Positions 1 through 8,969 are shown, numbered from the stretch's first letter. The stretch is 64,000 nucleotides of DNA from Paraprevotella clara YIT 11840 (GCF_000233955.1 NZ_JH376591.1:62001-126000), one strand, 5' to 3'. Notes: generated by a model not told the origin, from the sequence alone. Numbers and translations are program-made.

Positions 1-76
1 TTCGCAACTGCATCGGGCAAAGGCGGTGTTGGCAAAGGAAGTTCAAAGATATAAAGCTCAGGTCAATGGAAGATAA
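1..76 (+). CDS. RNA polymerase ECF sigma factor, C-terminal end only (partial)
   Basis: Reading from base 2, 24 codons run to a TAA at 74-76. They contain SQLHRAK followed by a basic, helical tail, which matches the end of sigma-70 region 4 in ECF sigma factors, where R-LHRAK-LL lies just after the recognition helix. The rest of the gene is outside the window. The stop codon lies 11 bases inside the next reading frame, so the two genes are almost certainly cotranscribed and translationally coupled. The downstream product looks like this sigma factor's own anti-sigma partner. The family call rests on a short stretch plus context. Confidence 0.72.
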   Translation, partial: SQLHRAKAVLAKEVQRYKAQVNGR

Positions 77-1310
77 ATGGTTGAATGAATGGCAAAAGAA
101 ACTGGACGGTTACGAGGCCACCCCTCCCGACGGGCTGTGGGACGGGATAAACAAGGCTTTGGAAGAGCGACGCCTGTCCCTCTCCTCCTCTCGTGGAAAG
201 CGTACCGTATGGCTTCGCCTGGCCGGGATAGCGGCGGCATTGGCGATCGTTGTGCCCTTGGGAAGAAACGTATGCCGGCCGGTTTTTACGTCTCTTGTAG
301 AAAAGCGCATTCAAACCGAAGACATTTTTCCGGAGCCGTCGGATGTCTTTTGGGCAAAAGTCCGGAGAGTGAAAAAGGAATCATATCGTGGTAAACCGTT
401 CGGGAAAGATACGGTGACTTTCTGCGACCGTCCCATCGTATCAGAGGAAGGTCAGGAGATTTTAACGGAAGAGAGGAAAGAACTTGTAGCCGAAAGGGAA
501 AAAACGGTTTCTGAAGACACTCTTGAGTATATGGAGAAAGCTTATCCTGACGGGATAGACCGGCATACTAAGTGGGTTGCAAACGTCGGGAAGGTTAAGA
601 ATGAAAGCTCGCATTTACTGACCATAAGTCTTTTTGCATCCAATACACCCGGAAAATCGGTGATGAATCACGGGAACGGAGGGGTTGCCCTGATGGGAGC
701 TATTCCCTCTTGGGAACACCCCGAGACCATGGGATATGGAAAATATCCGGTGGCGGGTATAAAGTCCGCCCACCCGTATGTGGATGACTTTGTCCCGATG
801 AAACATAAACAACCCGTCAGGTTCGGTGTGTCCGTTTGTTATGCCTTGAATGAAAGATTCGGCATAGAAAGCGGTCTTTCTTATACTTATCTTTCGTCAA
901 GTCTTTCTTCTTCGGGAGAAGATTATAGTTATAAGGTACGGCAATCCTTACAATACGTAGGGATTCCCTTGAACTTTAAGGCCAGCTTGTGGAAGAAACG
1001 GTGGATGGATTTGTATCTGTCGGCCGGAGGAATGGCTGAGAAGTGCGTGGATGGAGATTCGGAAACGGATTATATGTGGCGAGGAAGGATAAAGTCGTCT
1101 ACACATAAGGCTGTGAGGGAAAAACCTTGGCAATGTTCTGTAAATGCGAGTGCCGGGATGCAGTTTAACTTGTCGTCGGTGGTAGGTTTGTATGTGGAGC
1201 CGGGAGTGAGTTACTATTTTGATAATGGAAGTTCTGTTTCTAATATTTATAAGGAGAAACCATTGAATTTTAATTTGGAATTCGGACTTAGGTTTTCTCT
1301 CGGTTTGTGA
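66..1310 (+). CDS. Dual membrane-spanning anti-sigma factor-like protein (outer membrane beta-barrel domain)
   Basis: The 414-residue protein has three parts. Residues 1-50 are charged and cytosolic (MEDKWLNEWQKKLDGYE, then a TPPDGLWDGI motif). Residues about 51-66 form a single hydrophobic helix (LAGIAAALAIVVPLG). After a long polar linker, residues about 265-414 are alternating beta-strands of the OMP_b-brl type, starting near QPVRFGVSVCYAL and ending in a barrel-like FGLRFSLGL. One chain that begins in the cytosol and ends in an outer membrane barrel matches the Dma anti-sigma factors described in Bacteroides thetaiotaomicron, which bind an ECF sigma factor and influence envelope physiology and vesicle formation. 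The overlap with the sigma factor gene supports this. Older databases would call it a porin-family or PorT-like protein. The sigma-binding role is inferred. Confidence 0.75.
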   Translation: MEDKWLNEWQKKLDGYEATPPDGLWDGINKALEERRLSLSSSRGKRTVWLRLAGIAAALAIVVPLGRNVCRPVFTSLVEKRIQTEDIFPEPSDVFWAKVRRVKKESYRGKPFGKDTVTFCDRPIVSEEGQEILTEERKELVAEREKTVSEDTLEYMEKAYPDGIDRHTKWVANVGKVKNESSHLLTISLFASNTPGKSVMNHGNGGVALMGAIPSWEHPETMGYGKYPVAGIKSAHPYVDDFVPMKHKQPVRFGVSVCYALNERFGIESGLSYTYLSSSLSSSGEDYSYKVRQSLQYVGIPLNFKASLWKKRWMDLYLSAGGMAEKCVDGDSETDYMWRGRIKSSTHKAVREKPWQCSVNASAGMQFNLSSVVGLYVEPGVSYYFDNGSSVSNIYKEKPLNFNLEFGLRFSLGL

Positions 1311-1490
1311 CATAAAGCTTCTCCTTTCCGGAGGTTGGGCCTGATAATCTTGTACGTTCGGTTTTTATTTTGGAAAACTTTTGGCCTTCTTGTGGGCGAG
1401 GGTTTAGTTTATAATCTTCTGTTTATTAGATTATTGATTGTTTTGTGGATTCTTGAATTGGAAAACTTTAGAATAAAAACCGCAAAAACT
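1311..1490. other. Intergenic stretch with repeated and inverted motifs upstream of the nrdDG promoter
   Basis: No gene is supported here. The 12-mer TTGGAAAACTTT occurs at 1370-1381 and again at 1458-1469. An 11-base inverted pair (CGGTTTTTATT at 1359-1369 and AATAAAAACCG at 1472-1482) brackets most of the interval. It could hold a regulator site or a second promoter, but no known operator is recognised. Confidence 0.4.
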
Positions 1491-1522
1491 CTTGCACGAA
1501 AAAAGGAAAAGGTGTACCTTTG
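1491..1522 (+). promoter_or_regulatory. Bacteroidetes-type promoter for the riboswitch-nrdDG transcript
   Basis: CTTG at 1491-1494 serves as the -33 element. It is followed after 20 bases by TACCTTTG at 1515-1522, a full match to the TAnnTTTG -7 box. The start site would fall around 1528-1532, exactly at the 5' edge of the cobalamin aptamer. Confidence 0.75.
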
Positions 1523-1527
1523 TCATT

Positions 1528-1705
1528 GTTCAGGTGCCCTGTTTGCCGGTCGGCCGACAGAGTGAAAAGGGAACGGGGTGAGAGTCCCCGACAGACCCGC
1601 TGCTGTGAACTCTTTTATGCGTTTCATGACATACTGCATCCACTGTTTCGTCGGGCGAAACGGGAAGGACATGAAACGAGAGTAAGTCAGAAGACCTGCC
1701 TGTGA
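1528..1705 (+). ncRNA. Cobalamin (adenosylcobalamin-type) riboswitch
   Basis: The leader contains the conserved blocks of the cobalamin aptamer in order: GGTGCC at 1533-1538, then GGGAA, GGGTGAGAGTCCCC and GACCCGCTGCTGTGA, and finally AAGTCAGAAGACCTGCC ending at 1700. A variable hairpin with a GTTTCGTCGGGCGAAAC stem lies between the core and the closing strand. CAGGT at 1531-1535 can pair with ACCTG at 1694-1698 to close P1. About 140 bases follow before the nrdD start and would carry the expression platform. Family knowledge: binding of a B12 cofactor usually lowers expression. Here that would switch off the B12-independent reductase when B12 is present. Confidence 0.93.
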
Positions 1706-1846
1706 CATAGCCGTACGGACTCCGGGGATAAGGGAACGACGGCGGGAACGTAATAAGAAAGATACAAACTTTTAAGTGTCGAAGATACGGGGCTTCTTTT
1801 AGGAAAAGGAGGCAGGGATTTTTTCGGCCTGAAAAATAAATGCAAT

Positions 1847-4060
1847 ATGATACAGACAGTTGTGAAAAGGGACGGGCGCATTGTGGGGTTCAATGCCCGG
1901 AAAATCGGTGATGCCGTACGTAAGGCCATGGTACATACTGAGGCCGGTGAGAATGAAGAGCTGATTCATTTGATATGCGAACACGTGGCTAACCGTGGAA
2001 AGGTACAGATGACGGTGGAAGAGATTCAGGATGCCGTGGAGGTGGAGCTGATGAAGAGCCGCCGTAAGGATGTGGCGCAGAAATATATCGCTTACCGTAA
2101 CCAGCGCAGCATTGCCCGCAAGGCTAAAACGCGTGACATGTTCTTGGAGATCATCAATATCAAGTCCAACGACGTGACCCGCGAGAATGCCAACATGAAT
2201 GCCGACACGCCGGCCGGCATGATGATGAAGTTTGCCAGCGAGACCACCAAACCTTTCGTAGACGACTACCTGTTGAGCGAAGAGGTGAAAGAGGCGGTCA
2301 AGCACAACTATCTGCACATTCATGACAAGGATTATTATCCCACCAAAAGCTTGACGTGCGTACAACATCCGCTCGACCACATCCTGAAGCATGGTTTCTC
2401 TGCCGGACACGGGGAGTCCCGTCCTGCCAAACGTATCGAGACGGCCAGTATTTTGGCCTGTATTTCTATGGAAACGGCACAGAATGAGATGCACGGCGGT
2501 CAGGCTATTCCTGCGCTTGATTTTTATCTGGCTCCTTTCGTGCGTGCCAGTTTCATCGAAGAAGTGAAGGTCTTGGAGGAGTTGAATGCCGAAGACTACT
2601 CTCATTTATATCATAAGGAAGTGGACGACTTTGTCACTCGTCCTCTGGACGGTCTGACCGGCGACGCACGTATCCTCCAGCATGCGATGAACAAGACTGT
2701 GGCCCGGGTGCATCAGGCTATGGAAGCCTTTATCCACAATATGAATACCATTCATTCCCGTGGCGGGAACCAAGTGGTGTTCAGTTCCGTGAACTACGGT
2801 ACGGATACCTCGGCCGAGGGGCGTTGCATCATCCGCGAAATCCTGCGTAGTACTTACGAAGGGGTGGGCAACGGCGAAACGGCTATCTTCCCGATTCAAA
2901 TCTGGAAAAAGAAGCGGGGGGTGAGCTATTTGCCTACCGACCGCAACTACGACCTTTACCAATATGCCTGCAAGGTGACGGCCCGTCGTTTTTTTCCGAA
3001 TTTCATCAATTTGGACGCCACGTTCAACCGGCATGAACTGTGGCGTGCCGACGACCCGAAACGTTACTTGTATGAAACGGCTACAATGGGTTGCCGCACC
3101 CGCGTCTTTGAAAACCGTTTCGGGCCGAAGACCTCTATCGGACGGGGAAATATTTCTTTTTCAACCATCAACATCGTGCGTCTGGCTATCGAGTGCATGG
3201 AGATTGCAGATGAAGAAGAACGTATCGCCTGTTTCTTTGCCAAGCTCGACCACATGCTGGAGATCACGGCCCGTCAGTTGCATGAGCGCATGGAGTTCCA
3301 GAAGACAGCCTTTGCCAAGCAATTCCCGTTGGTGATGAGCGCGCTTTGGTTGGGATGCGAGAAGTTGAAGCCCAACGATACGATAGCTCCGGTGATTAAC
3401 CAAGGGACGTTGGGCATCGGTTTCATCGGTTTGGCCGAATGCTTGGTCGCTTTGACCGGCAAGCATCATGGAGAGTCGGAAGAGGCACAGCAGCTCGGCC
3501 TGAAGATCGTGACCTATATGCGCGACCGTGCCAACGAGTTCTCGGAACTCTACCAGCATAATTACAGCGTGTTGGCCACTCCGGCTGAAGGGTTGGCCGG
3601 AAGGTTTACCCGAGGCGACCGCAAACAGTTCGGTGTCTTGCCGGGTATTACCGACCGTGAGTATTATACCAATTCCAATCATGTACCGGTGTATTACAAG
3701 TGCAGTGCCCGTCATAAGGCCGAAGTTGAGGCTCCGTATCACGACCTGACGCGGGGCGGCCATATCTTCTACGTGGAAATCGACGGGGATGCCACTCACA
3801 ATCCGGAAGTCATCATGCGCGTGGTAGACATGATGGACAAGTATAATATCGGCTATGGCTCGGTGAACCACAACCGTAACCGTTGCATGGCCTGCGGATA
3901 CGAAAATGCCGAACCGGAGATGAAAGTGTGTCCCAAATGCGGCAGTGAGCATATCGACCGTCTGCAACGCATTACCGGTTACTTGGTCGGGACGACCGAC
4001 CGTTGGAATAAGGCCAAGTTGGCTGAACTGAATGACCGTGTAGTGCATGAAAACCGATAA
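1847..4060 (+). CDS. nrdD: Anaerobic ribonucleoside-triphosphate reductase, class III
   Basis: This glycyl radical enzyme reduces ribonucleotides to deoxyribonucleotides without oxygen. The 737-residue protein has the usual length. Residues 1-90 form an ATP-cone allosteric domain (VVKRDGRIVGFNARKI). The body carries the NrdD fold. The C-terminus holds a zinc site of two CxxC pairs (C680/C683 and C695/C698) and the glycyl radical loop RITGYLVG with the radical glycine near G711. It is preceded by a cobalamin riboswitch and followed after 6 bases by nrdG, its activase. Expression is therefore expected to respond to B12 supply, probably in exchange with a B12-dependent class II reductase encoded elsewhere. 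Confidence 0.97.
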   Translation: MIQTVVKRDGRIVGFNARKIGDAVRKAMVHTEAGENEELIHLICEHVANRGKVQMTVEEIQDAVEVELMKSRRKDVAQKYIAYRNQRSIARKAKTRDMFLEIINIKSNDVTRENANMNADTPAGMMMKFASETTKPFVDDYLLSEEVKEAVKHNYLHIHDKDYYPTKSLTCVQHPLDHILKHGFSAGHGESRPAKRIETASILACISMETAQNEMHGGQAIPALDFYLAPFVRASFIEEVKVLEELNAEDYSHLYHKEVDDFVTRPLDGLTGDARILQHAMNKTVARVHQAMEAFIHNMNTIHSRGGNQVVFSSVNYGTDTSAEGRCIIREILRSTYEGVGNGETAIFPIQIWKKKRGVSYLPTDRNYDLYQYACKVTARRFFPNFINLDATFNRHELWRADDPKRYLYETATMGCRTRVFENRFGPKTSIGRGNISFSTINIVRLAIECMEIADEEERIACFFAKLDHMLEITARQLHERMEFQKTAFAKQFPLVMSALWLGCEKLKPNDTIAPVINQGTLGIGFIGLAECLVALTGKHHGESEEAQQLGLKIVTYMRDRANEFSELYQHNYSVLATPAEGLAGRFTRGDRKQFGVLPGITDREYYTNSNHVPVYYKCSARHKAEVEAPYHDLTRGGHIFYVEIDGDATHNPEVIMRVVDMMDKYNIGYGSVNHNRNRCMACGYENAEPEMKVCPKCGSEHIDRLQRITGYLVGTTDRWNKAKLAELNDRVVHENR

Positions 4061-4066
4061 ACGACG

Positions 4067-4555
4067 ATGATTTCAGTCATAAAGATTGTTGAGGACACGA
4101 CGGTGGACGGACCGGGGTTTCGCACGACGGTGTATGCCGCCGGTTGTCCCAATGCCTGTCCCGGCTGCCATAATCCGCAGTCGTGGGACATCGAGGCCGG
4201 AACCCTGATGACGACGGAAGAAATCATGCAGGTCATCCGGGCCGACGAGTTTGCGGACGTGACGTTCAGCGGCGGCGACCCGATGTTCCAGCCTGAAGGG
4301 TTTGCCGAACTGGCGGAAGCCGTGAAACGGGAGACCGGGAAAAACATCTGGTGTTATACCGGTTATAAGTTCGAACGGTTGCGGCATGACAGGCGGCAGG
4401 CTGAACTGTTGCAATACATCGACGTGTTGGTGGACGGGCCATACGTGGAATCCTTACGCGACCGTGACGTGTTGTTTCGCGGTAGTCGCAACCAACGTCT
4501 GATTGACGTGCAGGCTTCTTTACGCGAGGGCGAAGTCGTTTTGTACGCGCAATGA
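4067..4555 (+). CDS. nrdG: Anaerobic ribonucleotide reductase-activating protein
   Basis: This radical SAM enzyme installs the glycyl radical on NrdD. The 162-residue protein has the CX3CX2C cluster-binding motif at C27, C31 and C34 (AGCPNACPGCHNPQSW). The glycine-rich segment VTFSGGDPMFQ follows, which contacts SAM in this family. Length and order next to nrdD are typical. The start lies 6 bases after the nrdD stop, so the two are an operon under the shared B12 riboswitch. A strong hairpin follows the stop. Confidence 0.96.
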   Translation: MISVIKIVEDTTVDGPGFRTTVYAAGCPNACPGCHNPQSWDIEAGTLMTTEEIMQVIRADEFADVTFSGGDPMFQPEGFAELAEAVKRETGKNIWCYTGYKFERLRHDRRQAELLQYIDVLVDGPYVESLRDRDVLFRGSRNQRLIDVQASLREGEVVLYAQ

Positions 4556-4581
4556 GATAATAATAGGGCTGCATTTTAATA

Positions 4582-4622
4582 CACATCCCGCCACGCTCTT
4601 ATCGGAAGCGTGGCGGGATGTG
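4582..4622. terminator. Hairpin terminator between nrdG and the convergent nuclease gene
   Basis: A perfect 16-base inverted repeat (4582-4597 with 4607-4622, GC-rich core CCCGCCACGC) has a 9-base loop. It sits between converging stop codons, so it probably ends transcripts from both sides. Confidence 0.8.
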
Positions 4623-4653
4623 GTTGTTTATAGATGGGTATGAGAACAGTTGT

Positions 4654-6372
4654 TTACTTTATCAGTACTTTGTTTCCTTTGATGACGTACATGCCTCTTT
4701 TCAGTCCTTTCAGAGCTTGGGATGCTTGCACGTTTTGGCGTACGAGTTGTCCATTAAGGGTGTATACGTCTACCAGGGAGTCACCTGTGGCGGTAATGTT
4801 CGGGATGCCGCTGCCGGAGGTCGTGTTCACGTAGAGGGACACCGGTTGTTGTCCGCTTTTGTAGCAAGCGAAACGGGGCGATGAGGCATTGTATTGGATG
4901 GTGCGGTTCTTGTAAGCGTTGTTTTGGATGGAAGCTTGTTCGCCGCTTACGGTGATGGTCCACTGTGCGTTGTCGCTTTCAGTTGATTCCGCGCCGTGCA
5001 GCTTGTTGTCGTTCGAGGTCAGCGACAGGTAAACTTGCGATGCGGCGTCATACAAGGTGTAGGCTCCTTCCGTTCCGCCGAGAATCATTTGGTAAGGCAA
5101 TCCTTCATGGTCTACCTCTGTGTGTATCTTGTTGGCTTCGAAAGTAATGCCGCAAGAACTTCTGAAGTCCTTTTGGATGGCTCCCATGGCGGTAGACTTG
5201 TCCTCGCATACAATCAAGTAACGGTTTCCGGTTTGGAGTTCTTCCGCCGATGTGACTTTACGGAAAATTTGTATGCCCTCGTCCGGTGTGGTGTCGATGA
5301 GGGTGTAGGAGGCATTCACCGTCCCGCTCGTTTTATCATCTTTCATAGCGTAAGCTTCGATGGTGGTAGGTTCGGTGATTTCCACATAGACGGGTGGTTC
5401 TTCCGTACGTAGGTTACCGCCGTTCAGGGAGTAGACGATATAAGCGCCCACCGTGGCCGTATTGATTGTGACAATGGTTCCCTTGTCCACGCTGCCGGAT
5501 GTAGGGGTAAAGGTGGGGCTTTCCACGTCTGTGGCTGGAGGATTCACTTCGCCGCCTTCATAATTGTCCGGATCGAAATCCACGTGGGTCTTCTCGCCCC
5601 AAACGTATTGTTCCAGTCCCGGAAAGTCGATGTAAGGGTTGCGGTTGCCTTGTATGCCATATACCTTATTGTTACGGGCTGTTTCTTTTTCGCTGACAGG
5701 GTCTTCCGCAGCCCAACGCAGCAGCATGTCGAGTGCCCATTGGGCAAAACCCGGATAGCTTTTGCCGTCCAGCATGTCGCTGTTCCAAGTGGCTATCCGG
5801 TTTTCGTAACAGGTGACCATATAGAAATAGGAGCGTGCGAAATCTCCTTTGTATTCATCAGCCGGTTCGAACACGATGTCGCTGTAGCCGCTGACGGTGC
5901 TTTTCCCGAGTTTGCTGAATCCTCCGTTCGATTTGTATTTCTCGCCATTGGTTTCACCAAAAGGGTAGTTTCCTCTTTGGTTGTTCACATATCCGTCTGT
6001 GGGGTACAAGTGGAATAAGTCTGTATACATAGGATAGTCATCATTGAACCAGCTTTTGGGGAATGAGTGTTCCCGGTTATAGCAGTCCTCTTCCTTTTTA
6101 TAAGTTCCGCATTGGTCGTCTATGAAGATGAAGTCGGAGCTGGAAGAATACATATCCCAAACTCTGCCGTCTTCACGTACATCTGTTTTTTGCATGTCCG
6201 TCCAGAGCTCTTTGTAACTTCGCTCCGTGTGTTCGGTAATAATGGAGAAGAGAGCGGTTTTCAGTCCGGAACCGTGAGTGCCTGTCGCAAACTCGTAATA
6301 ACCAGCAGGAATTTGTGCCCATAACTGGAACAGGACGCAGAGGAGCGTCCAGGAAGATAGGAGTCTTTTCAT
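4654..6372 (-). CDS. Secreted EndA/endonuclease I-family nuclease with C-terminal sorting tail
   Basis: The protein begins with a signal peptide (MKRLLSSWTLLCVLFQLWA). Residues about 20-270 form an endonuclease I domain with YNREHSFPKSWF (catalytic His and metal ligands) and LFHLYPTDGYVNNQRGNYPFG, the hallmarks of the EndA/BsnA family that cuts DNA and RNA outside the cell. Residues about 285-360 look like a chitobiase/Ig-like domain (TFTPTSGSVDKGTIVTI). A beta-rich region follows. The last 60 residues (VDVYTLNGQLVRQ ... GLKRGMYVIKGNKVLIK) match the Por/type IX-like C-terminal tail. Likely role: use of extracellular nucleic acid, inferred from export and family. It is monocistronic, between two terminators. 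Confidence 0.9.
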   Translation of the reverse strand: MKRLLSSWTLLCVLFQLWAQIPAGYYEFATGTHGSGLKTALFSIITEHTERSYKELWTDMQKTDVREDGRVWDMYSSSSDFIFIDDQCGTYKKEEDCYNREHSFPKSWFNDDYPMYTDLFHLYPTDGYVNNQRGNYPFGETNGEKYKSNGGFSKLGKSTVSGYSDIVFEPADEYKGDFARSYFYMVTCYENRIATWNSDMLDGKSYPGFAQWALDMLLRWAAEDPVSEKETARNNKVYGIQGNRNPYIDFPGLEQYVWGEKTHVDFDPDNYEGGEVNPPATDVESPTFTPTSGSVDKGTIVTINTATVGAYIVYSLNGGNLRTEEPPVYVEITEPTTIEAYAMKDDKTSGTVNASYTLIDTTPDEGIQIFRKVTSAEELQTGNRYLIVCEDKSTAMGAIQKDFRSSCGITFEANKIHTEVDHEGLPYQMILGGTEGAYTLYDAASQVYLSLTSNDNKLHGAESTESDNAQWTITVSGEQASIQNNAYKNRTIQYNASSPRFACYKSGQQPVSLYVNTTSGSGIPNITATGDSLVDVYTLNGQLVRQNVQASQALKGLKRGMYVIKGNKVLIK

Positions 6373-6564
6373 GACTTGTTGTTTTATATTAGCTTGCTAA
6401 TTTACAGAAATTATCCTTTTCGAATGGATTTGGAGCGTATAAATTTTATGATTTAAGGAAATGCTGTATGGAAAATCTTCCCCAGATTTCATTTCTATTA
6501 TTTGAAACGGTATTTTTAAGAATGTGAAGTCTTGGAAAATCTGTCTGTAGCTCTATCATATAAA
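6373..6564. other. Short intergenic region upstream of the nuclease gene
   Basis: It is AT-rich with no ORF worth keeping. ATTAGC-TT-GCTAAT, a 14-base palindrome at 6388-6401, lies just upstream of the nuclease start and could be a regulator site. No clear TAnnTTTG box was found on the minus strand. Confidence 0.3.
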
Positions 6565-6600
6565 ATGTGCAAAACGGATTGAAAAAGCCGTTTTGCACAT
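6565..6600 (-). terminator. Rho-independent terminator of typA
   Basis: A 13-base perfect stem (ATGTGCAAAACGG at 6565-6577 with its complement at 6588-6600) is followed on the minus strand by TTTTAT. It lies 35 bases beyond the typA stop. Confidence 0.8.
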
Positions 6601-6634
6601 AATGAATTAACCGGAAGAGGTCCGGTCTTGTTTT

Positions 6635-8437
6635 TTAGTCGCGGTTGGCGCGCTTACGTTCCGTATGGTCGAGAATAATTTTACGCATGCGCATACTTTT
6701 GGGCGTTACTTCCACGTACTCGTCTTCGCGAATATATTCCAAGGCTTCCTCCAACGAGAGGATGGTGGCCGGAACGATACGGGCCTTCTCATCGGAGCCG
6801 GAGGCACGCATGTTGGTCAACTGTTTGCTCTTGGTAACGTTCACCACCAAGTCGTTTTCGTGGATATGTTCTCCTACGATTTGCCCGGCGTAGACCGCAT
6901 CCTGCGGTTCGATGAAGAATTTGCCTCGGTCTTGCAGGTTATTGATGGCGTAGGCGAAAGCCGTTCCGCTTTCGAGAGCAATCATTACTCCGTTGCTTCG
7001 GCGGCTGATGTCGCCTTTATAAGGTTGGTACTCTTTAAAGCGGTGGGCCATGATGGCTTCGCCCTGACTGGCCGTGAGTACATTGGTACGTAGACCGATG
7101 ATACCACGCGAAGGAATGTCGAATTCGATGTCTACGCGGTCACCCCGTGTCTCCATAGAGGTCATTTCGCCTTTGCGGCGCGTCACCATATCGATCATCT
7201 TGCTGGAGAACTCTTCGGGTACGTTGATGGTCAGCTCTTCAATCGGTTCGCAACGCTGTCCGTCTATTTCCTTGTAGATGACTTGGGGTTGTCCTACTTG
7301 CAATTCATATCCTTCGCGGCGCATGGTTTCGATGAGCACCGAAAGATGGAGCACACCGCGTCCTGCCACGATCCAACGGTCGGTGTATCCGTCTGGCATG
7401 GAGACACGTAAGGCGAGGTTCTTTTCCAATTCTTTTTCCAATCGTTCGTTGATGTGGCGGCTGGTGCAGAACTTGCCTTCTTTTCCGAAGAACGGCGAGT
7501 CGTTGATGGTGAAGAGCATACTCATGGTCGGTTCGTCGATGGTAATGGTCGGCAACGGCTCCGGGTTTTCATAATCGCAGAGGGTATCGCCGATTTCAAA
7601 GTTTTCCAAACCGACGATGGCGCAGATGTCTCCCGAAGAAACTTCGGCTGTTCTTTGGCGTCCCATACCGGTAAAAGTATGCAGTTCTTTGATTTTGGTT
7701 TTCTCCCGACTACCGTCGCGGTGGCAGATGGTGATGTTCATGCCCTCTTTCAGGGTGCCGCGATGTACGCGTCCCACAGCGATACGTCCGGTATAGTTAG
7801 AATAATCCAACGAGGTGATGAGCATCTGCGGTGTTCCTTCTAATTGTTGGGGAGCCGGGATATGCTCTACAATCTGGTCGAGCAGGTAGAGGATGTCGCC
7901 GGTCGGTGTTTTCCAATCCTCGCCCATCCAGTTGTTTTTAGCCGACCCGTATATCACGGGGAAATCGAGCTGTTCTTCTGTCGCGTCCAGATCGCACATG
8001 AGGTCGAACACCATTTCGTACACTTCTTCGGGACGGCAGTTCGGTTTATCCACTTTGTTGATGACCACGATGGGCTTCAGACCTATTTCGAGTGCTTTTT
8101 GCAACACAAAACGCGTCTGAGGCATCGGGCCTTCGAATGCGTCTACTAATAGGATACAGCCGTCGGCCATATTCAGCACACGTTCCACTTCGCCGCCGAA
8201 GTCGGAGTGTCCCGGTGTGTCGATAATATTGATTTTCGTACCTTTATAATTAATGGAAACATTCTTGGATAGAATGGTGATACCGCGTTCGCGCTCCAGT
8301 TCGTTGTTATCCAGCATCAATTCACCGGTCTGCTGATTTTCGCGGAACAGGTTGCCCGCCAGCAGCATCTTGTCCACCAACGTAGTCTTTCCATGGTCTA
8401 CGTGGGCAATAATAGCAATGTTTCTAATGTTCTGCAT
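6635..8437 (-). CDS. typA: Ribosome-associated translational GTPase TypA/BipA
   Basis: This elongation factor-like GTPase helps ribosome assembly and stress adaptation. The 600-residue product has the usual length. G1 is [10 protein letters not shown] at about residues 10-19, and the switch [24 protein letters not shown] (G4) and a downstream EF-Tu domain 2 follow. An EF-G domain III/V-like part and the TypA-specific C-terminal domain ([17 protein letters not shown], then [15 protein letters not shown]) complete it. It diverges from rpsO, with a minus-strand -7 box close to its start, and it has its own terminator. Confidence 0.97.
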   Translation of the reverse strand: MQNIRNIAIIAHVDHGKTTLVDKMLLAGNLFRENQQTGELMLDNNELERERGITILSKNVSINYKGTKINIIDTPGHSDFGGEVERVLNMADGCILLVDAFEGPMPQTRFVLQKALEIGLKPIVVINKVDKPNCRPEEVYEMVFDLMCDLDATEEQLDFPVIYGSAKNNWMGEDWKTPTGDILYLLDQIVEHIPAPQQLEGTPQMLITSLDYSNYTGRIAVGRVHRGTLKEGMNITICHRDGSREKTKIKELHTFTGMGRQRTAEVSSGDICAIVGLENFEIGDTLCDYENPEPLPTITIDEPTMSMLFTINDSPFFGKEGKFCTSRHINERLEKELEKNLALRVSMPDGYTDRWIVAGRGVLHLSVLIETMRREGYELQVGQPQVIYKEIDGQRCEPIEELTINVPEEFSSKMIDMVTRRKGEMTSMETRGDRVDIEFDIPSRGIIGLRTNVLTASQGEAIMAHRFKEYQPYKGDISRRSNGVMIALESGTAFAYAINNLQDRGKFFIEPQDAVYAGQIVGEHIHENDLVVNVTKSKQLTNMRASGSDEKARIVPATILSLEEALEYIREDEYVEVTPKSMRMRKIILDHTERKRANRD

Positions 8438-8460
8438 ACTTTTTACCTAAAATAACGGGA

Positions 8461-8468
8461 CAAAGTTA
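8461..8468 (-). promoter_or_regulatory. -7 box of the typA promoter
   Basis: CAAAGTTA on the plus strand reads TAACTTTG on the minus strand, a TAnnTTTG match 23 bases upstream of the typA start. No good -33 element was seen, so the call rests on the -7 box and position. Confidence 0.55.
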
Positions 8469-8518
8469 CTACAAATAATTGGAAAAGTGCGGAGTAGGGG
8501 CAAAAAAAGAGGAAAAAC

Positions 8519-8550
8519 TTTTGGTGTGAAAGGAAAATGTAGTACCTTTG
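8519..8550 (+). promoter_or_regulatory. Promoter of rpsO
   Basis: TTTTG at 8519-8523 and TACCTTTG at 8543-8550 are separated by 19 bases, an excellent Bacteroidetes -33/-7 pair. The start would be near 8557, leaving a short leader before the rpsO ATG at 8591. Confidence 0.8.
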
Positions 8551-8590
8551 CAACCGCTAAGAGTATTAATGGTTTTAAAAACTTGATTTT

Positions 8591-8860
8591 ATGTATTTAG
8601 ACTCAGCTAAAAAGCAAGAAATCTTTGGACAGTACGGGAAGTCTAACACTGATACTGGTTCTGCAGAGAGCCAGATTGCATTGTTTTCATACCGTATTTC
8701 CCACTTGACGGAGCACATGAAGCAGAACCGTAAAGATTATAGTACTGAAAGAGCTTTGACTATGATGGTAGGTAAGCGTCGCGCTTTGTTGAACTACCTG
8801 AAAGACCGTGATATCGAAAGATATCGTGCCATCGTCAAGGCTTTGGGCTTGCGTAAGTAA
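8591..8860 (+). CDS. rpsO: 30S ribosomal protein S15
   Basis: The 89-residue protein has the S15 signature: [43 protein letters not shown] is spread over residues 22-65, and the end is [21 protein letters not shown]. It binds the central domain of 16S rRNA early in 30S assembly. It is a single-gene unit between a strong promoter and a strong terminator, and it diverges from typA. Confidence 0.98.
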   Translation: MYLDSAKKQEIFGQYGKSNTDTGSAESQIALFSYRISHLTEHMKQNRKDYSTERALTMMVGKRRALLNYLKDRDIERYRAIVKALGLRK

Positions 8861-8884
8861 TTTCGCGGTCCGCACTGAAGATTT

Positions 8885-8918
8885 AACCGCCTTCCTGATA
8901 GGGAGGCGGTTTTTTTTT
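8885..8918 (+). terminator. Rho-independent terminator of rpsO
   Basis: AACCGCCTTCC pairs with GGGAGGCGGTT around a five-base loop (8885-8911) and is followed by a run of T up to 8918. This is a textbook intrinsic terminator 24 bases after the rpsO stop. Confidence 0.9.
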
Positions 8919-8969
8919 ATTATTTTTGCACGCAAACCAGAGTTTAAATTTTATATTATTATATCAGAC

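Noticed and set aside
1335-1705. Small frames at 1335-1565 and 1520-1705
   Set aside because: They cover the promoter and the cobalamin riboswitch, which fully explain the sequence conservation there.
1799-2605. Long open frame on the minus strand under nrdD (and another at 3161-4048)
   Set aside because: Fully antisense to a well-conserved nrdD and with a composition (many His, Val, Arg) typical of reversed coding sequence. No domain or start signal.
8808-8969. Upstream extension of the YfhO-like protein into rpsO
   Set aside because: It would start inside rpsO and cross its terminator. ATG 8970 begins a natural membrane protein.
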